From: Desulfobacteraceae bacterium
Lineage (GTDB): Bacteria > Desulfobacterota > Desulfobacteria > Desulfobacterales > Desulfosalsimonadaceae
Length of the DNA: 34,414 nucleotides
Reading direction: 5' to 3'
NCBI GenBank assembly: GCA_011389935.1
Contig: JAABTJ010000028.1
Span: 1-34,414, forward strand
Positions 16,676 to 23,928 of this stretch are shown here, in pieces. The position numbers and the translations under genes are program-made. How positions within the stretch are numbered: position 1 is the stretch's first letter; each line of letters opens with the position of its first letter. Below the pieces are notes generated by a model that searched no databases, had not been told where the DNA came from, and saw only the letters and a program-made list of their open reading frames with translations.

Positions 16676-18118
16676 CTATTTCGTGATTTTCTCCCGCAAC
16701 CGCGCGTATTCCACCAGCGACCACACGGCGCGCGCAGCCCGGTTGGGGCTCGGGAAAACCGGTGCCCCGGCATCGTAGAGCCCCCGGATAAACCGGTTTT
16801 CCCCCGTGGCGTAGGAAAACCCGATAAACGGTTTTTCGCAGCCCTTTATGAACCGGGCCATTTCCTGGCTTCGTCCGTCCATGTATTTCTCGACCTCCTC
16901 TTCCACCTGCCCCCCTTTTACGCCCATGGCTTCAACAGCGCGCCGCACCGAACTGGGCGGTTGAAGCATATACATAAGGACGGCGTCCGTATTGCCGTCC
17001 GCAGCGAGCAGCCTGGGAATGACATCCGTATAATCCCTTGGATCCCGGGTAAAGGTCAGGTCCACCGGATTGTTCATGCTTGCGGTATGGGGCAGGATCT
17101 CTGCAAGCTTGTTTCGGGTTTCGTCCGCAAGGGGAGGCAAAACCAGGCCTGCACGGTCGCAGGCATCCGCGGCAACGGCGCCGGGACCGCCGGAATGGGT
17201 CTGGATGAGCACCCGGTTGCCTGCCGGTATGGGGCAGGTCCCCAGGCACCAGCAGAAATCGTAGAGCTCCTCGATGGAATAGGCCCGGATGATTCCGCTC
17301 TGGCGAAACACTCCGTCATAGACCCGGTCCGGTCCGGCCAGTGAGCCGGTATGGGAAAAACCGGCCCGCCGCCCCGCCTCGGTCCCCCCTGCATAATATG
17401 CCACGATGGGCTTGTCCGGCGTAATACGCCGGGCCGCTTCAATAAAACGATCTCCGCGGCGGATGGATTCAATATAAAGTCCGATGGCTCGGGTATTGGG
17501 GCATTGGGCAAGGTATTCCATGCAGTCCACGATATCCGTGTCCGCCTCGTTTCCGACGGAAAATCCCGTTGAAAAACCGAGCCCGAACAGGTCCAGGTAG
17601 TCGAACATCTGGGTAATGAAGCTGCCGCTCTGGGATGCCATGCCGATGAAACCCGGCTTCTGCCCGTACGTGAGAAACGTGGCGTTGAAATGATGGTGCG
17701 GATTGACCGCGCCGATGCAGTTTGGACCCAGAAAACGGATCCCGTGGGATTTGGCGGTTTCCGTTAACTGCTTCTGCATGGCGACCCCGTTTTCCCCCGA
17801 TTCTCCGAATCCGCCGGAAACCACGATGGCATGGCGGATCCCTTTTTTCCCGCAGGCATCCATCGCCTCCACGACAATCCGCGTGGGCAGGACAATTACG
17901 GCAAGGTCCGGGACTTCGGGCAGTTCTTCCACCGAAGAATACGCCGGAAGCCCCAGAACGGTTTTTTCCCTGGGATGAACCGGGTAGATCGGCCCCTTGA
18001 AATTCAATGCCTGAATGGAGGAGAGCACGCTGGTTCCCATGGACATGAAGTTGTTGGACGCACCCAGAATGGCAATGCTATCCGGATTGGCGATCTTATA
18101 AAGGGGATGTTCTTTCAT
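16676..18118 (-). CDS. ADP-forming acetyl/acyl-CoA synthetase, alpha-type subunit
   Basis: 480 aa. The N-terminal CoA-binding Rossmann domain (SIAILGASNNFMSMGTSVL) is followed by succinyl-CoA-ligase-like domains (GFGESGENG, FLGPNCIGAVNP, ASQSGSFITQMFDYL). H256 in GFSHTGSLAG fits the conserved phospho-histidine region of the family. The enzyme interconverts acyl-CoA + ADP + Pi with acid + CoA + ATP. ATG 18118 shares one base with the stop of the upstream beta gene (TAATG), so the two subunits are co-translated. Substrate preference (acetate, aryl-acetates, branched acids) cannot be told. Confidence 0.9.
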   Translation of the reverse strand: MKEHPLYKIANPDSIAILGASNNFMSMGTSVLSSIQALNFKGPIYPVHPREKTVLGLPAYSSVEELPEVPDLAVIVLPTRIVVEAMDACGKKGIRHAIVVSGGFGESGENGVAMQKQLTETAKSHGIRFLGPNCIGAVNPHHHFNATFLTYGQKPGFIGMASQSGSFITQMFDYLDLFGLGFSTGFSVGNEADTDIVDCMEYLAQCPNTRAIGLYIESIRRGDRFIEAARRITPDKPIVAYYAGGTEAGRRAGFSHTGSLAGPDRVYDGVFRQSGIIRAYSIEELYDFCWCLGTCPIPAGNRVLIQTHSGGPGAVAADACDRAGLVLPPLADETRNKLAEILPHTASMNNPVDLTFTRDPRDYTDVIPRLLAADGNTDAVLMYMLQPPSSVRRAVEAMGVKGGQVEEEVEKYMDGRSQEMARFIKGCEKPFIGFSYATGENRFIRGLYDAGAPVFPSPNRAARAVWSLVEYARLREKITK

Positions 18119-18798
18119 TATTCGCCCCCTTTCAGGATCACGAGCGCATCCACGGCGACGATCTTTCCGTCGGGCCGGATGATCACGGGGTTCACATCGA
18201 TTTCGGATATCTCCGGGTGATCGAGCCCGATTTTGCCTATCGCCGCAAGACATTTGCAAACGGCCGCCATATCCGCTTCGGCCTCTCCGCGAAAGGGGCC
18301 GAAAATCTCTTTGGCGCGCAGATCCGCGGCCATGTCCATGGCTTCGGCCTCATTTACAGGGGCCACCCGAAACGCCGTATCATTGATGATCTCGGTCATG
18401 ATGCCGCCGATCCCGATCATGACGCACGGGCCGAACCCCGCCTCCCGGTGCAGCCCCATGACCAGTTCCCGTCGCCCCCGGGCCATTTCGCTGACAAGGA
18501 CCCCTTCCAGGCGGTCGCCCAGCTTCTTCTCCATTGCCTCATACGCCGTTCTGGCGCCTGTTGCGTCCTTGACCTGCAAAAACACCGCACCCGCCTCGGT
18601 CTTGTGCATCAAGTCCCTGCCGTACCCTTTTATGGCCACCGGAAAACCGATCGTTTCGGCCGCCTTTACCGCTTCTGCGGAAGAGCCGGCAAGAATTTCC
18701 CGTGTCGCGGGAAACCCGTAGCCGGAAAGCAACTGCTTGGCCTCGTATTCCCCCAGCATTTGCCTGCCGGCCGCCAGGGCGTTTTCAATTATCGTCAT
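18118..18798 (-). CDS. ADP-forming acetyl/acyl-CoA synthetase, beta (ATP-grasp) subunit
   Basis: 226 aa ATP-grasp subunit that carries ADP/ATP. Visible segments are LGEYEAKQLLSGYGFPATRE near the start, FPVAIKGYGRDLMHKTEAGAV, ELVMGLHREAGFGPCVMIGIGG and the C-terminal EIDVNPVII. ATG 18798 has AAAGGAAAGGCGG upstream. The longer in-frame reading to 19221 runs through a palindromic repeat and is rejected. It precedes the alpha subunit, with a 1-bp overlap. In many bacteria the two parts are fused; here they are separate genes. The reaction usually yields ATP from acyl-CoA in anaerobes. Confidence 0.9.
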   Translation of the reverse strand: MTIIENALAAGRQMLGEYEAKQLLSGYGFPATREILAGSSAEAVKAAETIGFPVAIKGYGRDLMHKTEAGAVFLQVKDATGARTAYEAMEKKLGDRLEGVLVSEMARGRRELVMGLHREAGFGPCVMIGIGGIMTEIINDTAFRVAPVNEAEAMDMAADLRAKEIFGPFRGEAEADMAAVCKCLAAIGKIGLDHPEISEIDVNPVIIRPDGKIVAVDALVILKGGE

Positions 18799-18887
18799 GA
18801 CTTGTAACCGCCTTTCCTTTTTCGTAATTATTCGCAACGATAAGATACCGTTAAAAAAATATTCGCAAAAATCGTATGTGCTGCAAT

Positions 18888-19064
18888 GATAGTCTCGCAA
18901 AAAGTCACGACCAGACGACTTTGTAAAAAGACCAAGATCAAGGCTTGCGCGATTTTCGATGAATTGAGCGTACTTAGCGTACGTGTATGTGTACAAGGCG
19001 TAAGCCGCAATTTCTTCGGAAATCACGCGTAACGCAGATATTGGCCTTTTTACGAAGTCGTCAA
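18888..19064 (+). repeat. Family-1 palindromic repeat (copy 1b)
   Basis: The core palindrome is 18914-19064, with ends GACGACTTTGTAAAAAG and CTTTTTACGAAGTCGTC as an almost perfect terminal inverted repeat. An outer tail (TCGCAAAAAGTC) lies on the left. CAAGATCAAGGC sits opposite GCAGATATTGG. The right edge (TCAA) abuts the stop codon of the metallo-hydrolase at 19065 with no base between them. Confidence 0.85.
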
Positions 19065-20039
19065 TTATGGCTCCCGAAAATAGCTCACCACCCCCCCTTT
19101 GCTGTTCGCGGCGATTCTTCCGGCCTTTTCCAGCATCCGCAGGTGGGAAATGGCCTCGCCGGTGGCAAACCATTTCTGCGCCACGGGAAACGCCTCCCAG
19201 TTTTCCGCGGTGATATCCCATTTCATGCGGGACGCCACTTCATATGCCGACAGGGGCGGGCCCTGCCCCAGGATCGATTCGACCTCTTGCAGCCGCTTCT
19301 CATGATGCTCCTTGAGCGTGTCGATGCGCTCCCGGTAATTGGTGAAGATCCGCCGGTGACCGGGCAGCACGCGCTCAACCGGCAGGTCCCTGATTTTATC
19401 CAGACTTTCCATATAGCTTTTCAACGGGTCGTGGTCATCGGACCAGCACTGAATATTGGGCGTGATGTCCTCGAGGAGGTGGTCGCCTGCGATCAGGAAG
19501 CGGTGTTTTTCATTGTACAGGCACGTGTGCCCCGGCGTGTGCCCCGGCGTTTGAATGCAAATAAGTTCGTAGTTCCCGTAATTCAGCGCCTCATTGTCAT
19601 CGATCATGCGCAGGTCCGGCATCCAGTTCGTTCCGTGCCGATACCCCGGGTGCTGCTCTATGGCCTGCCGCAGCGTCTCTTCGGGAAAACCGTGCTTGCC
19701 GGCGTATTTCACCATGGGCTCGAACCCCTGCCAGTTTTCAATGATCTCGCCGTCGGGGCGATTGAAATAAATTTTCGTCTCATCGGTTGCAATGGTCGTT
19801 ACCAGGCCGAAATGGTCCGCATGGAGATGCGTGATGAATATATCCACGGCATCCATTGCAATGCCGATCTCCGCCAACCCTTCCATCATGGCGTTTTTAC
19901 ACTCTTCCCGATTTAAGCCTGTGTCAATGACAAGGCTCTTTCCTTCCCCCGTTATCACGTAGGAATTCAGGTTTTTGAGCGGACTGCCGGGCAGCGGGAT
20001 TTTTATGCGGTAGAGTCCGGGATACAACTCTTCGGCCAT
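19065..20039 (-). CDS. Metallo-beta-lactamase-fold hydrolase
   Basis: 324 aa. The zinc-binding THLHADH motif (H71, H73, D75, H76), the later GHTPGHTCL and AGDHLLEDI, and RVLPGHRRI give a complete metal site. The C-terminal ~70 residues (SAYEVASRMKW ... AISHLRMLEKAGRI) look like a winged-helix domain, as in LACTB2-like proteins. It is probably cytoplasmic with no signal peptide. The substrate is unknown: a thioester, phosphodiester or RNA hydrolase are all possible. The start is fixed by GGAGG (plus 20047-20051) 7 bases upstream. Its stop codon touches repeat 1b. Confidence 0.88.
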   Translation of the reverse strand: MAEELYPGLYRIKIPLPGSPLKNLNSYVITGEGKSLVIDTGLNREECKNAMMEGLAEIGIAMDAVDIFITHLHADHFGLVTTIATDETKIYFNRPDGEIIENWQGFEPMVKYAGKHGFPEETLRQAIEQHPGYRHGTNWMPDLRMIDDNEALNYGNYELICIQTPGHTPGHTCLYNEKHRFLIAGDHLLEDITPNIQCWSDDHDPLKSYMESLDKIRDLPVERVLPGHRRIFTNYRERIDTLKEHHEKRLQEVESILGQGPPLSAYEVASRMKWDITAENWEAFPVAQKWFATGEAISHLRMLEKAGRIAANSKGGVVSYFREP

Positions 20040-20140
20040 GAATTTTCCTCCATTGGCATTCTATAAAAAAAACGAGCGCTCACTCTTTTTTCAGGTACGG
20101 CCTATTCTATCCAAACCATTTTTTTTTGCAAGCAAGAAAA

Positions 20141-20298
20141 TGATGCGCCCGGGAAAAGTCGATTTTGGACGGCAAAGTAAAAAGTTCAAGATCAAGGCAC
20201 GTGCAATTTTTGAAGAATTGAGTCACGCCTTTGGCGTGATGAGATTTCTCAAAAATTGTGCGCAACGCAGATATTGGGTTTTTTTACGAAGCCGTCAA
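20141..20298 (+). repeat. Family-1 palindromic repeat (copy 1c)
   Basis: Same orientation as 1b. The ends GGACGGCAAAGTAAAAAG and TTTTTTTACGAAGCCGTC form the inverted terminus. CAAGATCAAGGC and CGCAACGCAGATATTGG are conserved. The hairpin top differs from other copies (CACGCCTTTGGCGTGA). Confidence 0.85.
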
Positions 20299-20308
20299 GA
20301 AAATAAAC

Positions 20309-20527
20309 AAGGACAATTTCCATTGGGGGGTGGGGCCTTACCCGTAGCAACTGTGAGGCCTTGGGGCATCTCTATGGCTTGTTCCGCAAAACCCTGCAAA
20401 CTCGCCCCGCCGATGGCGGGACTCAAACAATGCAGGGTTCTTTGCTCCACTTCGCCAAGAGCTGCCGCCAAGCCCTCCCAATGTTGCTCCGGGCAAGGCC
20501 CCACCCCCCAATGGAATTGATCATTTT
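20309..20527 (-). repeat. Family-3 long imperfect palindrome (copy A, 219 bp)
   Basis: The ends AAGGACAATTTCCATTGG and CCAATGGAATTGATCATTT fold back across the whole element. The apical stem is CCCGCC-GAT-GGCGGG (20406-20420), below it AACCCTGCA/TGCAGGGTT. It is the inverted twin of copy B (20779-20997), and both are 219 bp. Conserved mismatched pair: ATCTCTATGGCT (20368-20379) faces TCGCCAAGAGCT (20452-20463). Confidence 0.8.
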
Positions 20528-20654
20528 GGATAAAAACAAATCGATGCTGTGGTTGGCCCAGTGATGGCATACGTAATGATGTAAACAACGAATCGGCATT
20601 ACGGAAATTCCCGGCTCGCACAGGCACGACATGAAGTAATCACGCAGATCCGGA

Positions 20655-20780
20655 AATCTTTCGGCCAATAATCTTTGTTGGCGTCTTCTTCCAAATCCTC
20701 AAAATGCGCGCGTATATCTGCGATTTGAAAGACGCCGCCGCGATCTTGAAACGAAATCCATATGTTGAGATAGGTTTCAA
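20655..20780 (-). repeat. Family-2 palindromic repeat (copy F)
   Basis: On the minus strand it reads CAAGATCGCGGCGGCGTC, then GAGGATTTG at the top, then GACGCCAACAAAGATTATTGG-type sequence, matching copy E. The TTGAGATAGGTT terminus is kept at the 20764-20775 side and lost at the other. Confidence 0.7.
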
Positions 20781-20997
20781 ATGATCAATTCCATTCCGGC
20801 CGGGGGAGGTGTTGCCCGAAAGCAACATTGAAAGGGATTGGCGGCAGCTCTTGGCGAAAATACGCCCGGCGCCCTGAATTGTTTGAGCCCCGATAGGGGC
20901 GAGTTTTCAGGGCGCGGCGTATTGAGCCATAGAGATGCCCCAATCTCTTTCCGTTGCCGAGGGCAATACCTCCCCCGGCCGGAATGGAATTGTCCTT
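20779..20997 (+). repeat. Family-3 long imperfect palindrome (copy B, 219 bp)
   Basis: The ends AATGATCAATTCCATTCC and GGAATGGAATTGTCCTT fold back. AGCTCTTGGCGA (20846-20857) faces AGCCATAGAGAT (20925-20936). The apical stem is CCCC-GATA-GGGG (20888-20899), flanked by TTGTTTGAG and CGAGTTTT. Compared with copy A, several stem segments differ but stay complementary. Confidence 0.8.
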
Positions 20998-21116
20998 ATA
21001 GATCTCATTCGCTTTTGACTTTTCCCGGATTTTGATTCAGGGTATCATAATGCTTCTGCAGCGATGGTTTCCCTGCCGACTGACTGAATCGTAACCATAA
21101 TAATAAAAAGGCCCTG

Positions 21117-23546
21117 ATGCGCCAGATTGAAGTCGCGGTTTCCCTGCCGGTTCACAACACGTACACATACCTGGTTTCCGAAGCCATGGCCGCGATGGTC
21201 TGCCCGGGGAAAAGGGTCATGGTGCCATTTGGCAACCGGCGCCTCACCGGGTACGTGCTTGGCGATGATGCGCGCGAATATCCACCGGACCAGTTGAAAC
21301 CCATCTGTGACGTAATCGATGAAACACCGATGTTTCCAATATCCATGGTGGGCTTTTTCCGCTGGATGGCCGAATATTACGTGCATCCCATCGGCGATGT
21401 GATCTGCGAGGCCCTGCCCGGCGGGATCAACCCGGCCGAATCCGCCGTGTATGAAAAAGTTGGGGACACCGGCAATCCTTTTGCGGAAAAAACGGGCGGT
21501 CTCGAAAAAAAAATCCTGCAGGTCCTTGCCGCCGGCCCTGCCCGCGCCGACCGCATTGCAAAAAAAACCGGCTGCGAGATTCCCAAAAATATTCTTCTGA
21601 AAATGGAGAAAAACAACTGGATCACAAAAAGAAAAAAGATCGTGCGCGGCCGCACCCGCCACAAAATGCAGCGATACGCAAGACTTTCAGACACGGGGGA
21701 ACCCCACGCAAAACTGTCCGAACCCAAAACGCAGATCATCGATTTTTTGCGGACAAACGGTGAAACGCCCATTGACCGGTTAAACGATATCGTGCCAAGA
21801 GCGGCCAGCCACGTGCGCGATCTTGCCGGAAAGGGGCTGGTCGAAATCACCGAAAAACCGGTCTACCGGGATCCCTTTGGCGACGCGGTGGAACCGGATA
21901 CCCCGCCCGAACTGACCATGGAGCAGAAGCAGGTGGTAAGGGAGGCCGCCTCCGCCCTGGGGCAGGGATTTGCCACCTATTTGCTTGCCGGTGTCACCGG
22001 CAGCGGCAAAACCGAAGTCTACATGCACCTTGCGGCAAAAACCCTGGAAAAAGGGCGAAGCGTGCTGGTTCTGGTCCCGGAAATCGCCCTGATATCGGAA
22101 ATTGAAAGACGCTTTCGGGCCCGGTTCGGCGAAAACGTGGCGGTTTTGCACAGCGGCCTGTCCGCGGGCGAAAAACTCGACCAGTGGATGCGCATTGCAA
22201 AGGAACAGTCCATGGTCGCCATCGGCGCTAGGTCTGCCATCTTCGCCCCGTTTGCCGATCCCGGCCTGATCATCGTGGACGAAGAGCACGATACGTCCTA
22301 CAAGCAGGAAAACCGCTTCCATTACAACGCCCGGGACATGGCGGTCGTGCGTGCCAGGCTCACAGACGCCGTCGCCCTTTTGGGATCCGCAACCCCGTCC
22401 ATCCAATCGATTTCCAACGTTTCCACCCGGAAATTCAGGGAGCTCAACCTGACCCGGCGGATACACCGGCAGGGGCTCCCCGAAGTTACCCTTGTCGACT
22501 TGCGGAAACAAAAGGACCAGCGCGGCATCGCCCGGTTCATAACCCCGGCGCTCAAACACGAAATAACGGATACCCTTGCCAGGGGGGAACAGGTACTGTT
22601 GTTTCTGAACCGTCGCGGTTTTGCCAGCCACCCGGTGTGCGCCCAATGCGGCGCGCCCCAGAAATGCCGCAACTGCGATGTGACGCTGACCCTTCACAAA
22701 AAATCCAATATTTACAAGTGCCACATGTGCGGCTATTTCCGTGCGGCCGCCTCCCCGTGCACCCATTGCGGATCGAACGCCATCAAGGCCCTGGGCATGG
22801 GAACCGAAAAAATCGAGGCGGCGGTCCGCTCGCTTTTCCCGGCAGCGCGCATCGCCCGCATGGACAGGGATACCACGTCCCGGAAAGGGGCGCTGCTGAA
22901 AATCCTGAAAGACCTTAAACACCGGGAGATCGACATCCTGGTGGGGACCCAGATGGTGGCCAAGGGGCATGATTTCCCGAACATTACCCTGGTCGGGGTC
23001 ATCTGCGCCGATTTGTCCCTTTCCTTCCCGGATTTCCGGGCGGGGGAAATGACCTTCCAGGTCCTGGCCCAGGTGGCCGGGCGTGCCGGCCGGGGTGCCG
23101 CGCCCGGAAAAGTAATCCTCCAGACGTACAACCCGGACCATTTCGCCATTACCGCCGCCCAGCAGCAGGATTTCATGAACTTTTACAACCAGGAAATACG
23201 GTTCCGGAAAGCCCTTGACTACCCGCCTTTTTCCAGGATGCTGCAGATCAAGATTTCCGGGAAAGACCAGGATAAAACCCGGCGGCACGCCGAAGCCTCC
23301 GGCCGGCTGTGCCGGCAGCTTTTTGCGTGCGATGACCCGAAATGCCGCGCTGTCGAAATTTTAGGCCCCATCGAAGCCCCCCTGTCACGGGTGGCGGGAC
23401 GCTACCGCTGGCAGATCCTGCTCAAATCCGCCTCATCTGCGTCGCTTCAGCATTTCATCCGGCGGCTCTACTTTGAAAACAATGCGCACTTCGGCAACCG
23501 CGGCATCCAGACCGCGATTGACGTTGACCCCCTGTTCATGATGTAA
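21117..23546 (+). CDS. priA: Primosomal replication restart helicase PriA
   Basis: 809 aa, 3'-to-5' DNA helicase that reloads the replisome at stalled forks. The N-terminal fork-binding region starts RQIEVAVSLPVHNTYTYLV. Walker A GVTGSGKT is at 292-299, DEEH at 388-391, and LLGSATPS is motif III. Eight cysteines (C508, C511, C517, C520, C535, C538, C548, C551) form the two zinc sites. MVAKGHDFPN and QVAGRAGRG are late helicase motifs. The ATG has AAAAGG upstream. TTGACT at 21015 has no -10 at proper distance, so no promoter is called. It stands alone between repeat-rich gaps. Confidence 0.96.
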   Translation: MRQIEVAVSLPVHNTYTYLVSEAMAAMVCPGKRVMVPFGNRRLTGYVLGDDAREYPPDQLKPICDVIDETPMFPISMVGFFRWMAEYYVHPIGDVICEALPGGINPAESAVYEKVGDTGNPFAEKTGGLEKKILQVLAAGPARADRIAKKTGCEIPKNILLKMEKNNWITKRKKIVRGRTRHKMQRYARLSDTGEPHAKLSEPKTQIIDFLRTNGETPIDRLNDIVPRAASHVRDLAGKGLVEITEKPVYRDPFGDAVEPDTPPELTMEQKQVVREAASALGQGFATYLLAGVTGSGKTEVYMHLAAKTLEKGRSVLVLVPEIALISEIERRFRARFGENVAVLHSGLSAGEKLDQWMRIAKEQSMVAIGARSAIFAPFADPGLIIVDEEHDTSYKQENRFHYNARDMAVVRARLTDAVALLGSATPSIQSISNVSTRKFRELNLTRRIHRQGLPEVTLVDLRKQKDQRGIARFITPALKHEITDTLARGEQVLLFLNRRGFASHPVCAQCGAPQKCRNCDVTLTLHKKSNIYKCHMCGYFRAAASPCTHCGSNAIKALGMGTEKIEAAVRSLFPAARIARMDRDTTSRKGALLKILKDLKHREIDILVGTQMVAKGHDFPNITLVGVICADLSLSFPDFRAGEMTFQVLAQVAGRAGRGAAPGKVILQTYNPDHFAITAAQQQDFMNFYNQEIRFRKALDYPPFSRMLQIKISGKDQDKTRRHAEASGRLCRQLFACDDPKCRAVEILGPIEAPLSRVAGRYRWQILLKSASSASLQHFIRRLYFENNAHFGNRGIQTAIDVDPLFMM

Positions 23547-23928
23547 CAAGACAAAAGAAAGGAAAAGCCTTGCCGGTTTTCCCTTTCTCCTTTATAAAGC
23601 GTGATGGCGCTGTAAAAAGCCGATTTTGGACGGCAAAGTAAAAAGTTCAAGATCAAGGCGCGTGCAATTTTTGAAGAATTGAGCGTGCTTAGCCGTACGT
23701 GAGATTCTTCAGAAATTGTGCGCAACGCAGATATTGGGCTTTTTACGAAGCCGTCAAGCGTGGGGCAATGCATATAATACAGGAGCGCACGCCTCTCTGC
23801 GGTCCTCTGCGCCAGCGCTTCGCCTGGGTTGCATGGCCTTTTCGGTCCCAATAACCGTCCGGGTGCAAGGGACCGGGCGGCATAACAAAAAGATTGCCCC
23901 GGCATTCATATACAAGTTGCCGTAAAGA
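23547..23928. other. Gap between priA and tamB
   Basis: It contains family-1 copy 1d (23602-23757) and a perfect TATAAT at 23773-23778 that could serve tamB, although no good -35 stands 16-18 bases before it. The stretch 23779-23928 shows nothing else. Confidence 0.6.
23602..23757 (+). repeat. Family-1 palindromic repeat (copy 1d)
   Basis: Nearly identical to copy 1c in the arms (GACGGCAAAGTAAAAAG ... TTTTTACGAAGCCGTC; CAAGATCAAGGCGCGTGCAA ... GCAACGCAGATATTGG). The hairpin top differs (GCGTGCTTAGCCGTACGTG). It begins 56 bp after priA. Confidence 0.85.

Larger units (their letters stand above)
20040..21116. other. 1.08-kb gene-free region packed with palindromic elements
   Basis: It holds family-1 copy 1c, family-3 copies A and B in inverted orientation, and family-2 copy F between them. 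The pieces 20528-20654 and 20998-21116 show no gene or clear promoter. ORFs of 60-110 codons here coincide with the palindromes and have no recognisable products. Confidence 0.8.

Noticed and set aside
18118-19221. Longer 367-codon reading of the beta subunit
   Set aside because: The N-terminal 140 codons cross family-1 copy 1b and lack family similarity; ATG 18798 has a good ribosome-binding site.
20423-20668. 81-codon minus-strand ORF across copy A and its flank
   Set aside because: It is half palindrome sequence, with no start signal and no family resemblance; a transposase remnant was considered but no motif supports it.
20141-20997. CRISPR array
   Set aside because: Repeats are few, long and palindromic, in mixed orientation, without regular spacers or cas genes.
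21015-21051. priA promoter TTGACT with TATCAT
   Set aside because: The spacer is 22 bases, too long for a sigma70 promoter.
21780-23288. 502-codon minus-strand ORF antisense to priA
   Set aside because: It is a shadow of the GC-rich priA reading; the protein is compositionally odd (Gly, Arg, His, Val-rich) with no domains, while PriA motifs are complete on the other strand.
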